Assembly: GCA_947444055.1 (NCBI GenBank)
Contig: CANEYR010000015.1
Coordinates: 1-64,000, forward strand
Direction: 5' to 3'
Source: Planctomycetota bacterium
GTDB taxonomy: Bacteria > Planctomycetota > UBA1135 > UBA2386
Length of the DNA: 64,000 nt
The notes under the pieces are model-generated. The model was not told the DNA's origin. It worked only from the letters and a program-made list of their open reading frames with translations, and ran no database searches. The position numbers and the translations under genes were made by a program. Below, piece by piece: positions 1-8,640 of the stretch; the stretch's first letter is position 1; each line of letters opens with the position of its first letter.

Positions 1-48
1 CTGCTTCAGGCAGCGCTGGCGCGGATAGAGTGCGGCGCGGAGGCCGCC

Positions 49-1479
49 ATGAAGTCGCCAGTACTCGCCGGTGTGTGCGCCATTTCCCTGCTGTGCAGCG
101 TGCTGGCGCTGGCGTTGGCGTGGCAGGAACCGCTGCTACGGCCCGACCCTGGTCCGATCGCCGATGCGCAGGAACTCGCGCAGCTGCGGGCGCAGGTGAC
201 GGAACTGCAGCGCCGACTGGAGTTCGCGCTCACGGTCCCGGCCACCGCTGCCGGCGAGCGCCGCAACGCGCTGGCGCTCGATGCACCGGCGCCGACCGGA
301 ACTGGCCCGGCCACCGATCCCCGCGACTACCTCGCGAGCTACGTGCTGTCGTTCGCTGACGATGGCCAGGGCAGCGAGTACTACCGGCTCGCGGTGGAAG
401 CGCACGCGGTGCCGTTGTGCCTGCCGATCGCAGAACTGGTGCGCGACGGTCACCGGCCCGCGGCGCTGCGCCGGACGCTCGCGGCGATGCTCGGCAAGCG
501 CCGCTTCGCGGAGGTGCCTGACGTGATCGACGCCCTGCTTGCAGCGGTGGGGCCACCGGCCGAACTGGAACTGGCGCAAGCGGCCCTGGCGGCGCTCGCT
601 CGCATCGCTTCGCCGCGTGCCGTACCCGCGTTGCAAGCGCTGGTGCTGCAGTGCAGCGATCCGGTGCGCGCGCAGGCCCTCACCCTGCTGGTCGAACTCG
701 CCGCCGACGACGCCAATGCGATTCTGCTGCAACTGTTTCTGCAAGCGCAGGACGACGGCCTGCGGCAATTGCTGGTGCGCGCCCTGACCGGCGCCGACAG
801 CCGACCAGCTCTGGAACTGCTGACGACCGCGAGCGGTGGCGAACAACCGGTGCGCCTCGCCGCCGCGCGCAAGGTGGGCGAGTTCGACGAACCCGGCTTC
901 GACGCGCTGGTGGAACGGTGGCGCCCACACGAGCAGGACGCCGCGGTGCTGGCGGCGCTCGGCATCGCCGCTGCCGGCAACACCGCCGCCAGCTGGAGCC
1001 CGGCGAAGGCCACGGGCGCCCCCGATGCCGATCCGCGCCGCGACGACCCGAACGCTTGGGCGCCGAAGAGCCCGGAGATGGGATTGCAGTGGCTGCAGCT
1101 CACCTACCCGTCGGCGATGCGCGCCTCGGCCGTGCGCATCTTCGAGGTGAACGCGACCGGCGCCGTCGTCGAAGTGCGCGCGCGCGGCGCCGACGGCATC
1201 TGGTTCTCGTTGTGGCGCGGCCCCCCCATCGCCGGGGCCTCGCCGCTCGTGCTCACGTTCCCGCTCACCGCGAGCCCCATCCGCACGATCCGCCTCGTGC
1301 TCGACACCGACCGCACACTGGGTTGGAACGAGATCGACGCGGTCGAACTGGTCGGCCCCGAAGGTTCGATGTGGGCGACCCGCGCCACGGCCAGTTCGAC
1401 GTTCGCCAACGACGGCGGCGACACCATGCAACTGCGGGACGACGTGAAGATCTTTCAAGGCGCGTCGCGGCGGCGCTGA
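49..1479 (+). CDS. Membrane-anchored HEAT-repeat protein with C-terminal discoidin-like domain
   Basis: A 476-aa protein. Residues 7-25 are a hydrophobic segment (signal anchor or uncleaved signal peptide), followed by a short heptad-like stretch near residues 44-63 that could form a coiled coil. Residues about 130-320 are alanine/leucine-rich helical pairs typical of HEAT repeats. The last 150 residues (from TAASWSPAKATGAPDAD to the end) have the pattern of planctomycete beta-sandwich modules related to discoidin/F5-8C domains, including AVRIFEV and GWNEIDAVEL. Family knowledge suggests an envelope-side scaffold or ligand-binding role; no catalytic motif is visible. The frame is open to the window edge, but ATG 49 precedes the hydrophobic segment and is the natural start. 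A different frame stops at 26-28 and may be the tail of an upstream gene. Confidence 0.7.
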   Translation: MKSPVLAGVCAISLLCSVLALALAWQEPLLRPDPGPIADAQELAQLRAQVTELQRRLEFALTVPATAAGERRNALALDAPAPTGTGPATDPRDYLASYVLSFADDGQGSEYYRLAVEAHAVPLCLPIAELVRDGHRPAALRRTLAAMLGKRRFAEVPDVIDALLAAVGPPAELELAQAALAALARIASPRAVPALQALVLQCSDPVRAQALTLLVELAADDANAILLQLFLQAQDDGLRQLLVRALTGADSRPALELLTTASGGEQPVRLAAARKVGEFDEPGFDALVERWRPHEQDAAVLAALGIAAAGNTAASWSPAKATGAPDADPRRDDPNAWAPKSPEMGLQWLQLTYPSAMRASAVRIFEVNATGAVVEVRARGADGIWFSLWRGPPIAGASPLVLTFPLTASPIRTIRLVLDTDRTLGWNEIDAVELVGPEGSMWATRATASSTFANDGGDTMQLRDDVKIFQGASRRR

Positions 1480-1496
1480 CTGACGCTGGTCCGGCC

Positions 1497-1563
1497 GACG
1501 AGGAATCTAAAGTGCACTTTGCAAAAAGACGAGGCATCTAAAGTGCACTTTAGATTCCTCGTC
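1497..1563. repeat. Perfect 24-nt inverted repeat plus overlapping direct repeat upstream of the DUF4143 ATPase gene
   Basis: Positions 1497-1520 are exactly the reverse complement of 1540-1563, separated by 19 nt. The left arm is also repeated directly at 1528-1551 with one mismatch (position 1535). The second and third copies overlap through the palindrome AAAGTGCACTTT at 1540-1551, inside a 20-nt perfect palindrome at 1536-1555. The block is AT-rich against its surroundings and ends 17 nt before the ATG of the ATPase gene. This position suits an operator or autoregulatory site. No matching copy is seen after the gene's stop, which argues against transposon-style terminal repeats. Confidence 0.85.
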
Positions 1564-1580
1564 TAGCTACCATCGCAACA

Positions 1581-2816
1581 ATGCACGATCGTTGGTTCCA
1601 GGACGAGATTGCGAGGCGACTGCAACGACCCTACGTGCACATCGTGTTCGGAGCCCGGCAGACCGGCAAGTCGACCTTGCTACAAAGCGTGATGCCGCCT
1701 GCAACCTTCGCCATCGATCTGGCCGAGCCCGGCGATCGCCGCCGGTACGAATCGGACCCCAGCACCTTCATCGCCGAATGCCGCGCCCTGCCAAAGCGCC
1801 GCGGGCCCTCGTTTGTATTCGTCGACGAAGCCCAGAACGTGCCCGCCTTGTTCGATGCCGTGCAACACCTCTACGACCAGGATCGGCGGCGCTGGCGTTT
1901 CGTGCTTTGCGGCAGTTCGTCCAGAAAGCTGCGGACGTCGGGCACCAACCTGCTACCCGGCCGCAGCATGATGCATCGCCTGTTCCCGCTGACGATGACC
2001 GAGCGCGCGCCAAAGCCAGCTCCCGAGCCTGCCCAGAAGCCGACTGTCGCCTTACGTTGGCGACGCCCCCCTACGAGACCGTTCGCTGCCGCCGATCTGA
2101 TGACGCGACTCGTGTACGGCGAACTGCCTGGCATCGCCGTTGCTCCCGAACAAGATCGAAGTCAATTGCTGCGCAGCTATGCGATCACCCACTTGGAAGA
2201 GGAGATCCGCCGCGAAGCCCTCGTGCGCGACTGGGCCGCGTTCCTGCGGTTCTTGCATCTGGCTGCGTTGGAGTCCGGACAGATCGTCAACCATGCGGCG
2301 ATCTCGCGCGATGCCGGCATCTCGCAACCCACGGTCAAGAGCTACTACCAGCTGCTCGAGGACATGTTCGTCGGGTTCCAGGTCCCGGCCTGGTCGCGCA
2401 GTCCACGCAAGGGCGTGCTGTCCACACCACGGTTCATGATGTTCGACATCGGTGTTCGTCACGCCGCCGCTGGGTTGCAAGTCTCGCGGACCACGGTCGA
2501 AGCCAACCCAGGACCGATCTTCGAGCAGTGGGTCGGCATCGAACTGTGGAAGCGGTTGCAGTACGCAGGCAAGGGCACACTCCACTACTTGCGCACCAAG
2601 GACGGCGCGGAGGTGGATTACGTCATCGACCTCGGCAACAAGGTCGTTCCCATTGAGGTCAAGTGGACGGAACGGCCAACCGCCTCGGATTGCCGCCACT
2701 TGCTCACGTTCCTCGCAGAAGTGCCGACCGCCAAGCAGGGTTTAGTCGTGTGTCGATGCCCGCGTCCGATGCAGATTCACGACCGTGTGCTCGCGATCCC
2801 GTGGACCTCTTTGTGA
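1581..2816 (+). CDS. AAA_14 ATPase with C-terminal DUF4143 (PD-(D/E)XK-like) domain
   Basis: A 411-aa protein of the stand-alone ATPase/DUF4143 family. Walker A is GARQTGKST (residues 24-32) and Walker B is FVFVDEAQ (about residues 79-86). A winged-helix-like middle part follows (AAISRDAGISQPTVKSYYQL). The C-terminal restriction-endonuclease-like fold keeps its acidic/lysine signature: FEQWVGIEL, GAEVDYVI and PIEVKW. All nucleotide-binding and nuclease-core residues appear present, so the gene looks intact. The biological role of this widely scattered family is unsettled; proposals include selfish or stress/defence functions. The gene is alone, with its own repeat-rich upstream region, and not obviously in an operon with its neighbours. 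Confidence 0.88.
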   Translation: MHDRWFQDEIARRLQRPYVHIVFGARQTGKSTLLQSVMPPATFAIDLAEPGDRRRYESDPSTFIAECRALPKRRGPSFVFVDEAQNVPALFDAVQHLYDQDRRRWRFVLCGSSSRKLRTSGTNLLPGRSMMHRLFPLTMTERAPKPAPEPAQKPTVALRWRRPPTRPFAAADLMTRLVYGELPGIAVAPEQDRSQLLRSYAITHLEEEIRREALVRDWAAFLRFLHLAALESGQIVNHAAISRDAGISQPTVKSYYQLLEDMFVGFQVPAWSRSPRKGVLSTPRFMMFDIGVRHAAAGLQVSRTTVEANPGPIFEQWVGIELWKRLQYAGKGTLHYLRTKDGAEVDYVIDLGNKVVPIEVKWTERPTASDCRHLLTFLAEVPTAKQGLVVCRCPRPMQIHDRVLAIPWTSL

Positions 2817-3031
2817 CGCGTGCGCGTCTTCGTCGCCTGCGCTGATGCGTCGTTGATATCGGCGCGGCTGCTCGTCGACGGCCGGGGCGGGCTTCTTCGG
2901 GTTCACGGACTGCGGTGCGTTCGAGCGGCGGTCCCCGCGGGGCCCACTTGACACCAGCGGCGCGGTGAAATGGCTGCGGTTCCGCTGCCCTCGCTAGTGA
3001 CACGTGGCTGCCAGCGGCGAGACTGCGCGCC

Positions 3032-6000
3032 ATGCATCGCGCCCTCGTTGTGTCCTTGTTCACCCCGCTGCTGTTTGCCCAGGCGCCCGCCGGGCCGCAA
3101 GAACTGTTCGACGGCAAGACGCTGCAAGGATGGCGCGGCGATGCCAAGGTTTGGAGCGTGCGCGATGGCTGCATCACCGGCTCGACGGTCGGTCACAAGA
3201 TCGCCGCCAACACGTTCTTGATCTGGGAAGGCGGCGACGTCGCCGATTTTGAACTGCGCGCCGAGGTCAAACTCGTCGGCGACAACAACAGCGGCGTGCA
3301 ATACCGCAGCCGTGTGCTCACAAGCGGCACGTTCAGCTGCGGGGGCTACCAGTGCGACGTGCATCCAGCCGCTGAGTACTTGGGCATGCTGTATGAGGAG
3401 CGGGGCGCTGGCATCCTGTGCAAGAACGGCCAGTTCGTCGCGCGCGATCAGGCAGGCGCCGTGCGCGTCGTCGGCACGCTCGGCAAGCCCGAGGCCCGCG
3501 ATCTCACCCATTGGCATGCGCTGCACATCGTCGCGCGCGGCAACTTGATGTGGCATGAGATCGATGGTGTGGTCGTCGCGGTCGTGCAGGACGATGCGGC
3601 GACGGCGCCGCGCGAGGGCGTGCTCGCATTGCAGACACACGCGGGGTCGGAGATGACGGTGTCGTTCCGCAACCTGCAACTGACCCGACTGCCGAAGGAA
3701 GAGCTCGCCAAGGTGCTGCCGCCAGTCGTCGCCAGTCTGCTCGCCGCCGACAAGCAGCGCGCGGCAGGGCTGAAGTGGGCCACGCCGCAGTGGATCTGGG
3801 ACGCTTCGCCGCAGGCGACTGAGGAGGTGTTCTTCCGTCGCACGTTCGCGCTCGCGGCAGTTCCCGATACGGCGCGCCTGGCGGTGTCGTGCGACAACCG
3901 CAGCCGCGTCTACGTCAACGGCCAGCGGGTGATCGAGCGAGACGAGTGGGAAGTGCCAGCCTTCGCCAACGTCGGCAGGCTGCTGCGCGCCGGCGACAAC
4001 GTGATCGCCGTTCACGGTACGAACGAAGGTGGGCCGGCCGGACTCGTGCTGTCGCTGTCGTGGAGTAGCAAGGACGGCAAGGGTGAGGCCGGCGAGATCG
4101 TGACGGACGCGAGCTGGCGCTGCCACAACGACGACCCGGACGGTTGGGACGCGGCGGCCTTCGACGCCACGAAATGGCAACCCGTCAAGGTGCTCGCCGC
4201 GCTCGGGGCGCCGGACGCGCCGTGGACTGGTGCGCTGGGCGAGGACGCGTTCGGTTCGTCAGCGCCAGCCGATGCGCCGCAGGTGGCAGTGCCGGCCGTT
4301 GGCCTGTCGGGGCCGATGGCCGCTGATGCGGTGAAGTTGCTGTCGGTGCCGCGCGCCTATGGTTCGTGGGTCTGTTTGGCCGTCGACGACAAAGGCCGCC
4401 TCTATGCGAGCGACCAAGCACGCGGGCTCTACCGCATCGTGCCAGCCAAGGGCGTCGGTGCCGTGACGACAACCGAACGCATCGACGTCGATCTCGGCGG
4501 CTGCCATGGCTTGTGCTGGTTCCGCGGCGCCCTCTACGCGTCCGTCAACGGGCGCCAATCGGGGCTCTACCGCGTCACCGACACGAATGGCGACGACCAG
4601 CTCGACAAGGTCGAACTGCTGCGCGCGCTCGAGGGCAGTGGCGAACACGGCCCGCATGCGATCGTTCCCGCGCCGGACGGCGAGAACCTGCTGGTGATGT
4701 GCGGCAACCACACCAAGGTGCCTGAGCTCGCGGGGAGCCGCGTGCCGACCAACTGGGGCGAAGACCGACTGATGCAGAAGATCGAAGATCCGAACGGGCA
4801 CGCGGTCGGCATCAAGGCGCCGGGTGGATACGTCTGTCTGGTCGATCCCGAGGGCAAGCGCTGGGAGATGTACTGCTGCGGCTTCCGCAACGCCTACGAC
4901 ATGGCGGTGCTCGCGAACGGCGCCATCGTGACCTACGACTCCGACATGGAATGGGACATGGGCTTGCCGTGGTACCGACCGACGCGGCTCTACCAAGTGC
5001 TCAGTGGCGTCGACTACGGCTGGCGCAGTGGCACCTCGACGTGGCCCACGGACTATCCCGAAGCGCCTCCTGCTCTCGCTGACGTCGGCCCGGGTTCGCC
5101 AACGGGACTCGTCGCGATCGGCAACGAAGTGCTCGCGCTCGATTGGACGTTCGGCACCGTCTACGGCTTTGGCGCGAAGGACGGCCAGGGTGGCCTCGAG
5201 GGCGCGCTGTCGACGCAGTTGACGGGCGTACCGCTGCCGGTGGCCGACATCGTTGCGGCTGGCGATTCTTGCTTCGTGCTGACCGGCGGGCGCGGCATTC
5301 CATCGACGCTGCTGATGGTGCGCAACCCGAGCGTCTCGTCCGTGACCGCCAGCAACCCGACGGCGTTGGCGCAGCTCGCCAAGTTTGAATCGGGGCACGG
5401 CCGCATCGACGAGGCCGCGATCGCGGCGGCGTTCGCACAACTGGGGCGCCGTGACGCGGTGTCGACCGCCGCGCGCACCACCATCGAGTCGCAGCCCCCA
5501 GTCACCTGGCGACATCGCGCGCTCGCCGCGCTGCCGGGCCAGCCGGGTGCGTCGCTGATGGGCCTGTTGGCACTCGCTCGCAGCGGCGAGCAGATCGATC
5601 TGCAGCCGCTGCTCGACGCGCTCGGCAAGTTCACGTTCGCGGACCTGACACTCGAACACCGCATCTGGTGGCTGCGCACCCACGCGCTGGCGCTGCTGCG
5701 CCTGGGCCCGTCGAACCCCGCCCAGCACACGCAGCTCGCGCAGCGCCTGCTGCCACTGTTCCCGGCTAACGACGACCGCGTCGACGCCGAACTGGCCGAG
5801 CTGCTCGCCTACGTCGATGCGCCGGACTTCCTCGCCAAGGCCGTGCCGATGCTGTCGCCGCTGCGCCCACAAGTACCACCGTCGTGGACCGAGGTAGCGA
5901 CGCGCAACGCGAACTACGGCGGCGTCATCAACAAGATGCTGGCGAACATGCCGCCGACGGCGCAGATCGCGATCGCCAACGCGCTGCGCACCGTCAAGCA

Positions 6001-6718
6001 CGGTTGGACGCTCGACCAACGGCGCGCGTACTTCGCGTTCCTCGGGCAAGCGCGCAAGTGCAAGGGCAACGCTTCCTACGACGGCTACCTGAAGGCGTTC
6101 ATCGACGAAGGCTGGGCCGCGTGCAGCACAGCCGAGCAGCACGCACTAGCGGACCTCGTCGGCAAGGCCAAGGCCGACCTGCCGAAGTTCTTGAGCACAC
6201 CGCCGAAGGGACCGGGCCGCGACTGGCAGCTCGCTGACGCCGACGCCCGCATGAAGAATGGCTTCGCCGACGCCGACCTCGCGGCCGGCCACAACCTGTT
6301 TCACGCGATCGGCTGCGCTTCGTGCCACTACTTTGCTGGTGAAGGCGGCAACCACGGCCCCGACCTCACGAGCCTCGGCAACAAGTTCACCGCCGCCGAC
6401 GTGCTCGAAGCGATCCTCGACCCGAGCAAGGTGATCAGCGACCAGTACTCGGGATCGGTCGTGACCAAGCGCGATGGCAGCTCGGTGTTCGGCCGCGCCA
6501 CCAAGGTGCAGCACGAAGGGGCAGCGAGCTGGGAAGTGGTGCCCGCGGTCGCCGACGCAGTGCCTCTGCACATCCCGGTCGCCGACGTCGCCACGGTCGA
6601 ACCATCGAAGCTCTCACCGATGCCAGCCGACCTCGTCGACCGGCTCAGCCCGACCGAGCTGCGCAACCTGATGGCGTTCCTGCTGTCGCGCGGCCAGGGG
6701 CTGGTCGCTCCGAAGTGA
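3032..6718 (+). CDS. Secreted DUF1080 / PVC-type dehydrogenase beta-propeller / haem c multidomain protein
   Basis: A 1228-aa exported protein with signal peptide MHRALVVSLFTPLLFAQAPA. Residues about 20-230 are a DUF1080 (3-keto-disaccharide hydrolase/LamG-like) domain, starting ELFDGKTLQGWRGD. A small jelly-roll like the sugar-binding module of glycosidases follows (SRVYVNGQRVIERDEW, GDNVIAVHG). The centre is the beta-propeller found in planctomycete 'membrane-bound dehydrogenase' proteins (GCHGLCWF, CGFRNAYDMA, GVDYGWRSGT). Helical repeats then lead to a C-terminal haem-binding domain with CASCH and the typical DLTSLGNKF and AILDPSKVISDQYSG segments. Family context suggests oxidation or breakdown of sugars in the periplasm with electrons passed to haem c; the substrate is not deducible. 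ATG 3032 directly begins the signal peptide. Confidence 0.85.
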   Translation: MHRALVVSLFTPLLFAQAPAGPQELFDGKTLQGWRGDAKVWSVRDGCITGSTVGHKIAANTFLIWEGGDVADFELRAEVKLVGDNNSGVQYRSRVLTSGTFSCGGYQCDVHPAAEYLGMLYEERGAGILCKNGQFVARDQAGAVRVVGTLGKPEARDLTHWHALHIVARGNLMWHEIDGVVVAVVQDDAATAPREGVLALQTHAGSEMTVSFRNLQLTRLPKEELAKVLPPVVASLLAADKQRAAGLKWATPQWIWDASPQATEEVFFRRTFALAAVPDTARLAVSCDNRSRVYVNGQRVIERDEWEVPAFANVGRLLRAGDNVIAVHGTNEGGPAGLVLSLSWSSKDGKGEAGEIVTDASWRCHNDDPDGWDAAAFDATKWQPVKVLAALGAPDAPWTGALGEDAFGSSAPADAPQVAVPAVGLSGPMAADAVKLLSVPRAYGSWVCLAVDDKGRLYASDQARGLYRIVPAKGVGAVTTTERIDVDLGGCHGLCWFRGALYASVNGRQSGLYRVTDTNGDDQLDKVELLRALEGSGEHGPHAIVPAPDGENLLVMCGNHTKVPELAGSRVPTNWGEDRLMQKIEDPNGHAVGIKAPGGYVCLVDPEGKRWEMYCCGFRNAYDMAVLANGAIVTYDSDMEWDMGLPWYRPTRLYQVLSGVDYGWRSGTSTWPTDYPEAPPALADVGPGSPTGLVAIGNEVLALDWTFGTVYGFGAKDGQGGLEGALSTQLTGVPLPVADIVAAGDSCFVLTGGRGIPSTLLMVRNPSVSSVTASNPTALAQLAKFESGHGRIDEAAIAAAFAQLGRRDAVSTAARTTIESQPPVTWRHRALAALPGQPGASLMGLLALARSGEQIDLQPLLDALGKFTFADLTLEHRIWWLRTHALALLRLGPSNPAQHTQLAQRLLPLFPANDDRVDAELAELLAYVDAPDFLAKAVPMLSPLRPQVPPSWTEVATRNANYGGVINKMLANMPPTAQIAIANALRTVKHGWTLDQRRAYFAFLGQARKCKGNASYDGYLKAFIDEGWAACSTAEQHALADLVGKAKADLPKFLSTPPKGPGRDWQLADADARMKNGFADADLAAGHNLFHAIGCASCHYFAGEGGNHGPDLTSLGNKFTAADVLEAILDPSKVISDQYSGSVVTKRDGSSVFGRATKVQHEGAASWEVVPAVADAVPLHIPVADVATVEPSKLSPMPADLVDRLSPTELRNLMAFLLSRGQGLVAPK

Positions 6719-6719
6719 C

Positions 6720-6935
6720 ATGTCAAACTCCCTCATCGAACTCGAGAGCAAGGTCGCGATGCTCGAACACACTGTCGACCTGCTGAGCGACGAGCTCGCG
6801 GCGCAGCAGAAGCGCATCGACTTCCTGCAGACCAACTTCGCAGCGCTGGTCCAGCAGCAGAAGCGCGCGCGCTCGAACGATGCGAACGATGCGATCGAAC
6901 CGCACGATACGCCGCCGCCGCACTGGGGCAGTTAG
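6720..6935 (+). CDS. slyX: SlyX-like coiled-coil protein
   Basis: A 71-aa protein made almost entirely of one heptad-patterned helix (LIELESKVAMLEHTVDLLSD to about residue 45) with the family-typical C-terminal tail PPPHWGS, close to the PPPHY ending of SlyX proteins. It starts two bases after the stop of the upstream haem protein, so it is probably on the same transcript. The function of SlyX is poorly understood. Length and tail match the family; the call rests on these and on the helix pattern. Confidence 0.75.
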   Translation: MSNSLIELESKVAMLEHTVDLLSDELAAQQKRIDFLQTNFAALVQQQKRARSNDANDAIEPHDTPPPHWGS

Positions 6936-6959
6936 CAGCCACGGGTCGCGTTCCGTAGC

Positions 6960-8612
6960 ATGCGCCGCGTGCCCGTTCTCGTGTTGTTCGCGTTTGGCCT
7001 CGCACTTCGCCTCTTGTTTCAGTTCGCCACCAGCGATGGCGGCGTCGGCTGGCATGTCGGGTTGCAAGGCGATGCGCCGGTGTGGCAGGAGATCGCGCGC
7101 GCCAACGTCGCAGCCACCACCAACGCCGCCGGCAACCACTTGCTGCTGCAGCTGCCCCTGCGGCCACCGGCAATGCAATGGCTCGTGGCGTTGCTGTGGA
7201 ACGGCGACGCGCTGACCGTCGGCCCCGTGCGCTTCTTGTTCACGCTCGTCGGTGCGGCGACGGCCCCGGCCCTGTGGCTGTTGCTGCGCACGAAGGTCTC
7301 GCCACAGCTCGCGTTCGGCGCCGCGCTGTTGTGTGCAGGCTCGAGCAATCTGCTGCTGCTCGGCAGCGGCCTGCACGTCGAAGGGCTGTATCTGTTCTTG
7401 GTGTTGCTCGCGTTGCTCGCGCAGACCCGCTGGTCGCAGCCGCGCGCGTATGGCACGGCACTCGGCCTCGGCATCCTGCACGGCCTGCTGTGCCTGTTGC
7501 GCGCCGAGCACATGCTGACTGTCGTCGTGCTGATGATGCTCGCGCGGACCGCCGGTGCTTCGTGGCGCGTGCTGCTGGCCTTCGCGATCGCGATGGCGGC
7601 GGTGCTCGCGCCGTGGCAATGGCATGCCAACCGACTCGTCGACGCGTTCAACCACGGACCATCGCCGACCCAGCTCGCACCACCCGCCACCATGCCGTGG
7701 GATGCAGAGGCGATCGCGGCGGTGCAGGCATTGCCGGCTTTCCAACAGCTGCCAGTCTTCGGTTTCGTCAGCGACACCGTGCGCGTGCGCGGCGGCACGC
7801 GCGTTCGCACCGCCGATCTCGCGATCGTGCGCGAGGCCTACGGCGTGTGGCCACAACCGCTGCCGCATGCGTGGATCGCGCTCTACGGCGGCCTCAACTT
7901 CTTTCTCGCCAACACACCCGAAGCGGCGGGCGGTTTCTCAGCGGCTGGGCTCGATCGCGCGCCGCCGCTGACCGGCGGCGATCACCGCTACCCGCCGGGT
8001 CTACGCAACGTGCTGCCGCGCGGTGGCACCATCGTGTTTGGCTACCCGCCGCATCTCGACCTGATCGTGAACGGCACGCAACGCGGTTTGGCCGAACTCA
8101 CCAACGATCCACTGGCGGCGGCGGCGCGCGTCGCCAAGAAACTGTGGCACGCCGTCGAAGGGGCCACCGGCGGCCTCGGTGGCTACGCCTTCCCGATCGG
8201 CTTGTCCGGGGAACGGCGCCAGGTCGATCTGGTCGCGGCGACCGGTGTGTGGGCGACGCTGTGGCGCGTGCTCGTGCTGGGCATTGCCCTGCTCGGCCTT
8301 TGGCGACTGCGTGAGAACCGCACGCTGTGGCCGCTGTTGGCGTTCACGCTGACGAAGGTGATCGTGGTGGCCGTCTACTTTGGTTACGCGCGCCACGGTG
8401 CCTTGTGTGTGCCAGCCCTCGCGATCGGACTGGTGGCCTATGCGCAAACCGTGCTGGGTGATGCCAACGCTCGGCGTCTCGGCTGGGTGCTCGCTGGCGT
8501 GCTGCTTGCCGCCGAGTGCGTTCGCGTGGCGGTGACTTCAGTCACCGTCGATGGGCGGGCAGGCGCGGCCGCAGCGACTGACTTTCGCCAGCGCACGATC
8601 ACCTTCCACTGA
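6960..8612 (+). CDS. Polytopic membrane protein, GT-C glycosyltransferase-like
   Basis: A 550-aa integral membrane protein. It begins with a transmembrane helix (VLVLFAFGLALRLLF) followed by a lumenal-type loop with acidic residues (GDAPVWQEIARAN). Several hydrophobic segments follow (TLVGAATAPALWLLL, LYLFLVLLALLA, HGLLCLLRAEHML, LLAFAIAMAAVLAPW). After a long soluble stretch at about residues 225-400 come C-terminal helices. This layout and the arginine-rich RLLF/LLRAEH surroundings resemble GT-C enzymes that use lipid-linked sugars (ArnT/PMT-like), but no diagnostic catalytic motif was confirmed. ATG 6960 is 24 nt downstream of the slyX-like gene. Confidence 0.55.
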   Translation: MRRVPVLVLFAFGLALRLLFQFATSDGGVGWHVGLQGDAPVWQEIARANVAATTNAAGNHLLLQLPLRPPAMQWLVALLWNGDALTVGPVRFLFTLVGAATAPALWLLLRTKVSPQLAFGAALLCAGSSNLLLLGSGLHVEGLYLFLVLLALLAQTRWSQPRAYGTALGLGILHGLLCLLRAEHMLTVVVLMMLARTAGASWRVLLAFAIAMAAVLAPWQWHANRLVDAFNHGPSPTQLAPPATMPWDAEAIAAVQALPAFQQLPVFGFVSDTVRVRGGTRVRTADLAIVREAYGVWPQPLPHAWIALYGGLNFFLANTPEAAGGFSAAGLDRAPPLTGGDHRYPPGLRNVLPRGGTIVFGYPPHLDLIVNGTQRGLAELTNDPLAAAARVAKKLWHAVEGATGGLGGYAFPIGLSGERRQVDLVAATGVWATLWRVLVLGIALLGLWRLRENRTLWPLLAFTLTKVIVVAVYFGYARHGALCVPALAIGLVAYAQTVLGDANARRLGWVLAGVLLAAECVRVAVTSVTVDGRAGAAAATDFRQRTITFH

Positions 8613-8640
8613 GTAGGCGCGCGCTTGCTATCGTCGGCGC

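Noticed and set aside
136-1458. Long minus-strand open frame opposite the HEAT protein gene, like others opposite most genes (for example 4259-6142, 9600-11840, 14490-16133)
   Set aside because: High GC leaves antisense frames open; their translations are Arg/His/Gln-rich without domain motifs, while the plus frames carry signal peptides and conserved motifs.
1497-2816. Small transposon with the inverted repeat as its end
   Set aside because: Both arms lie on the same side of the ATPase gene; no copy is seen downstream of 2816.
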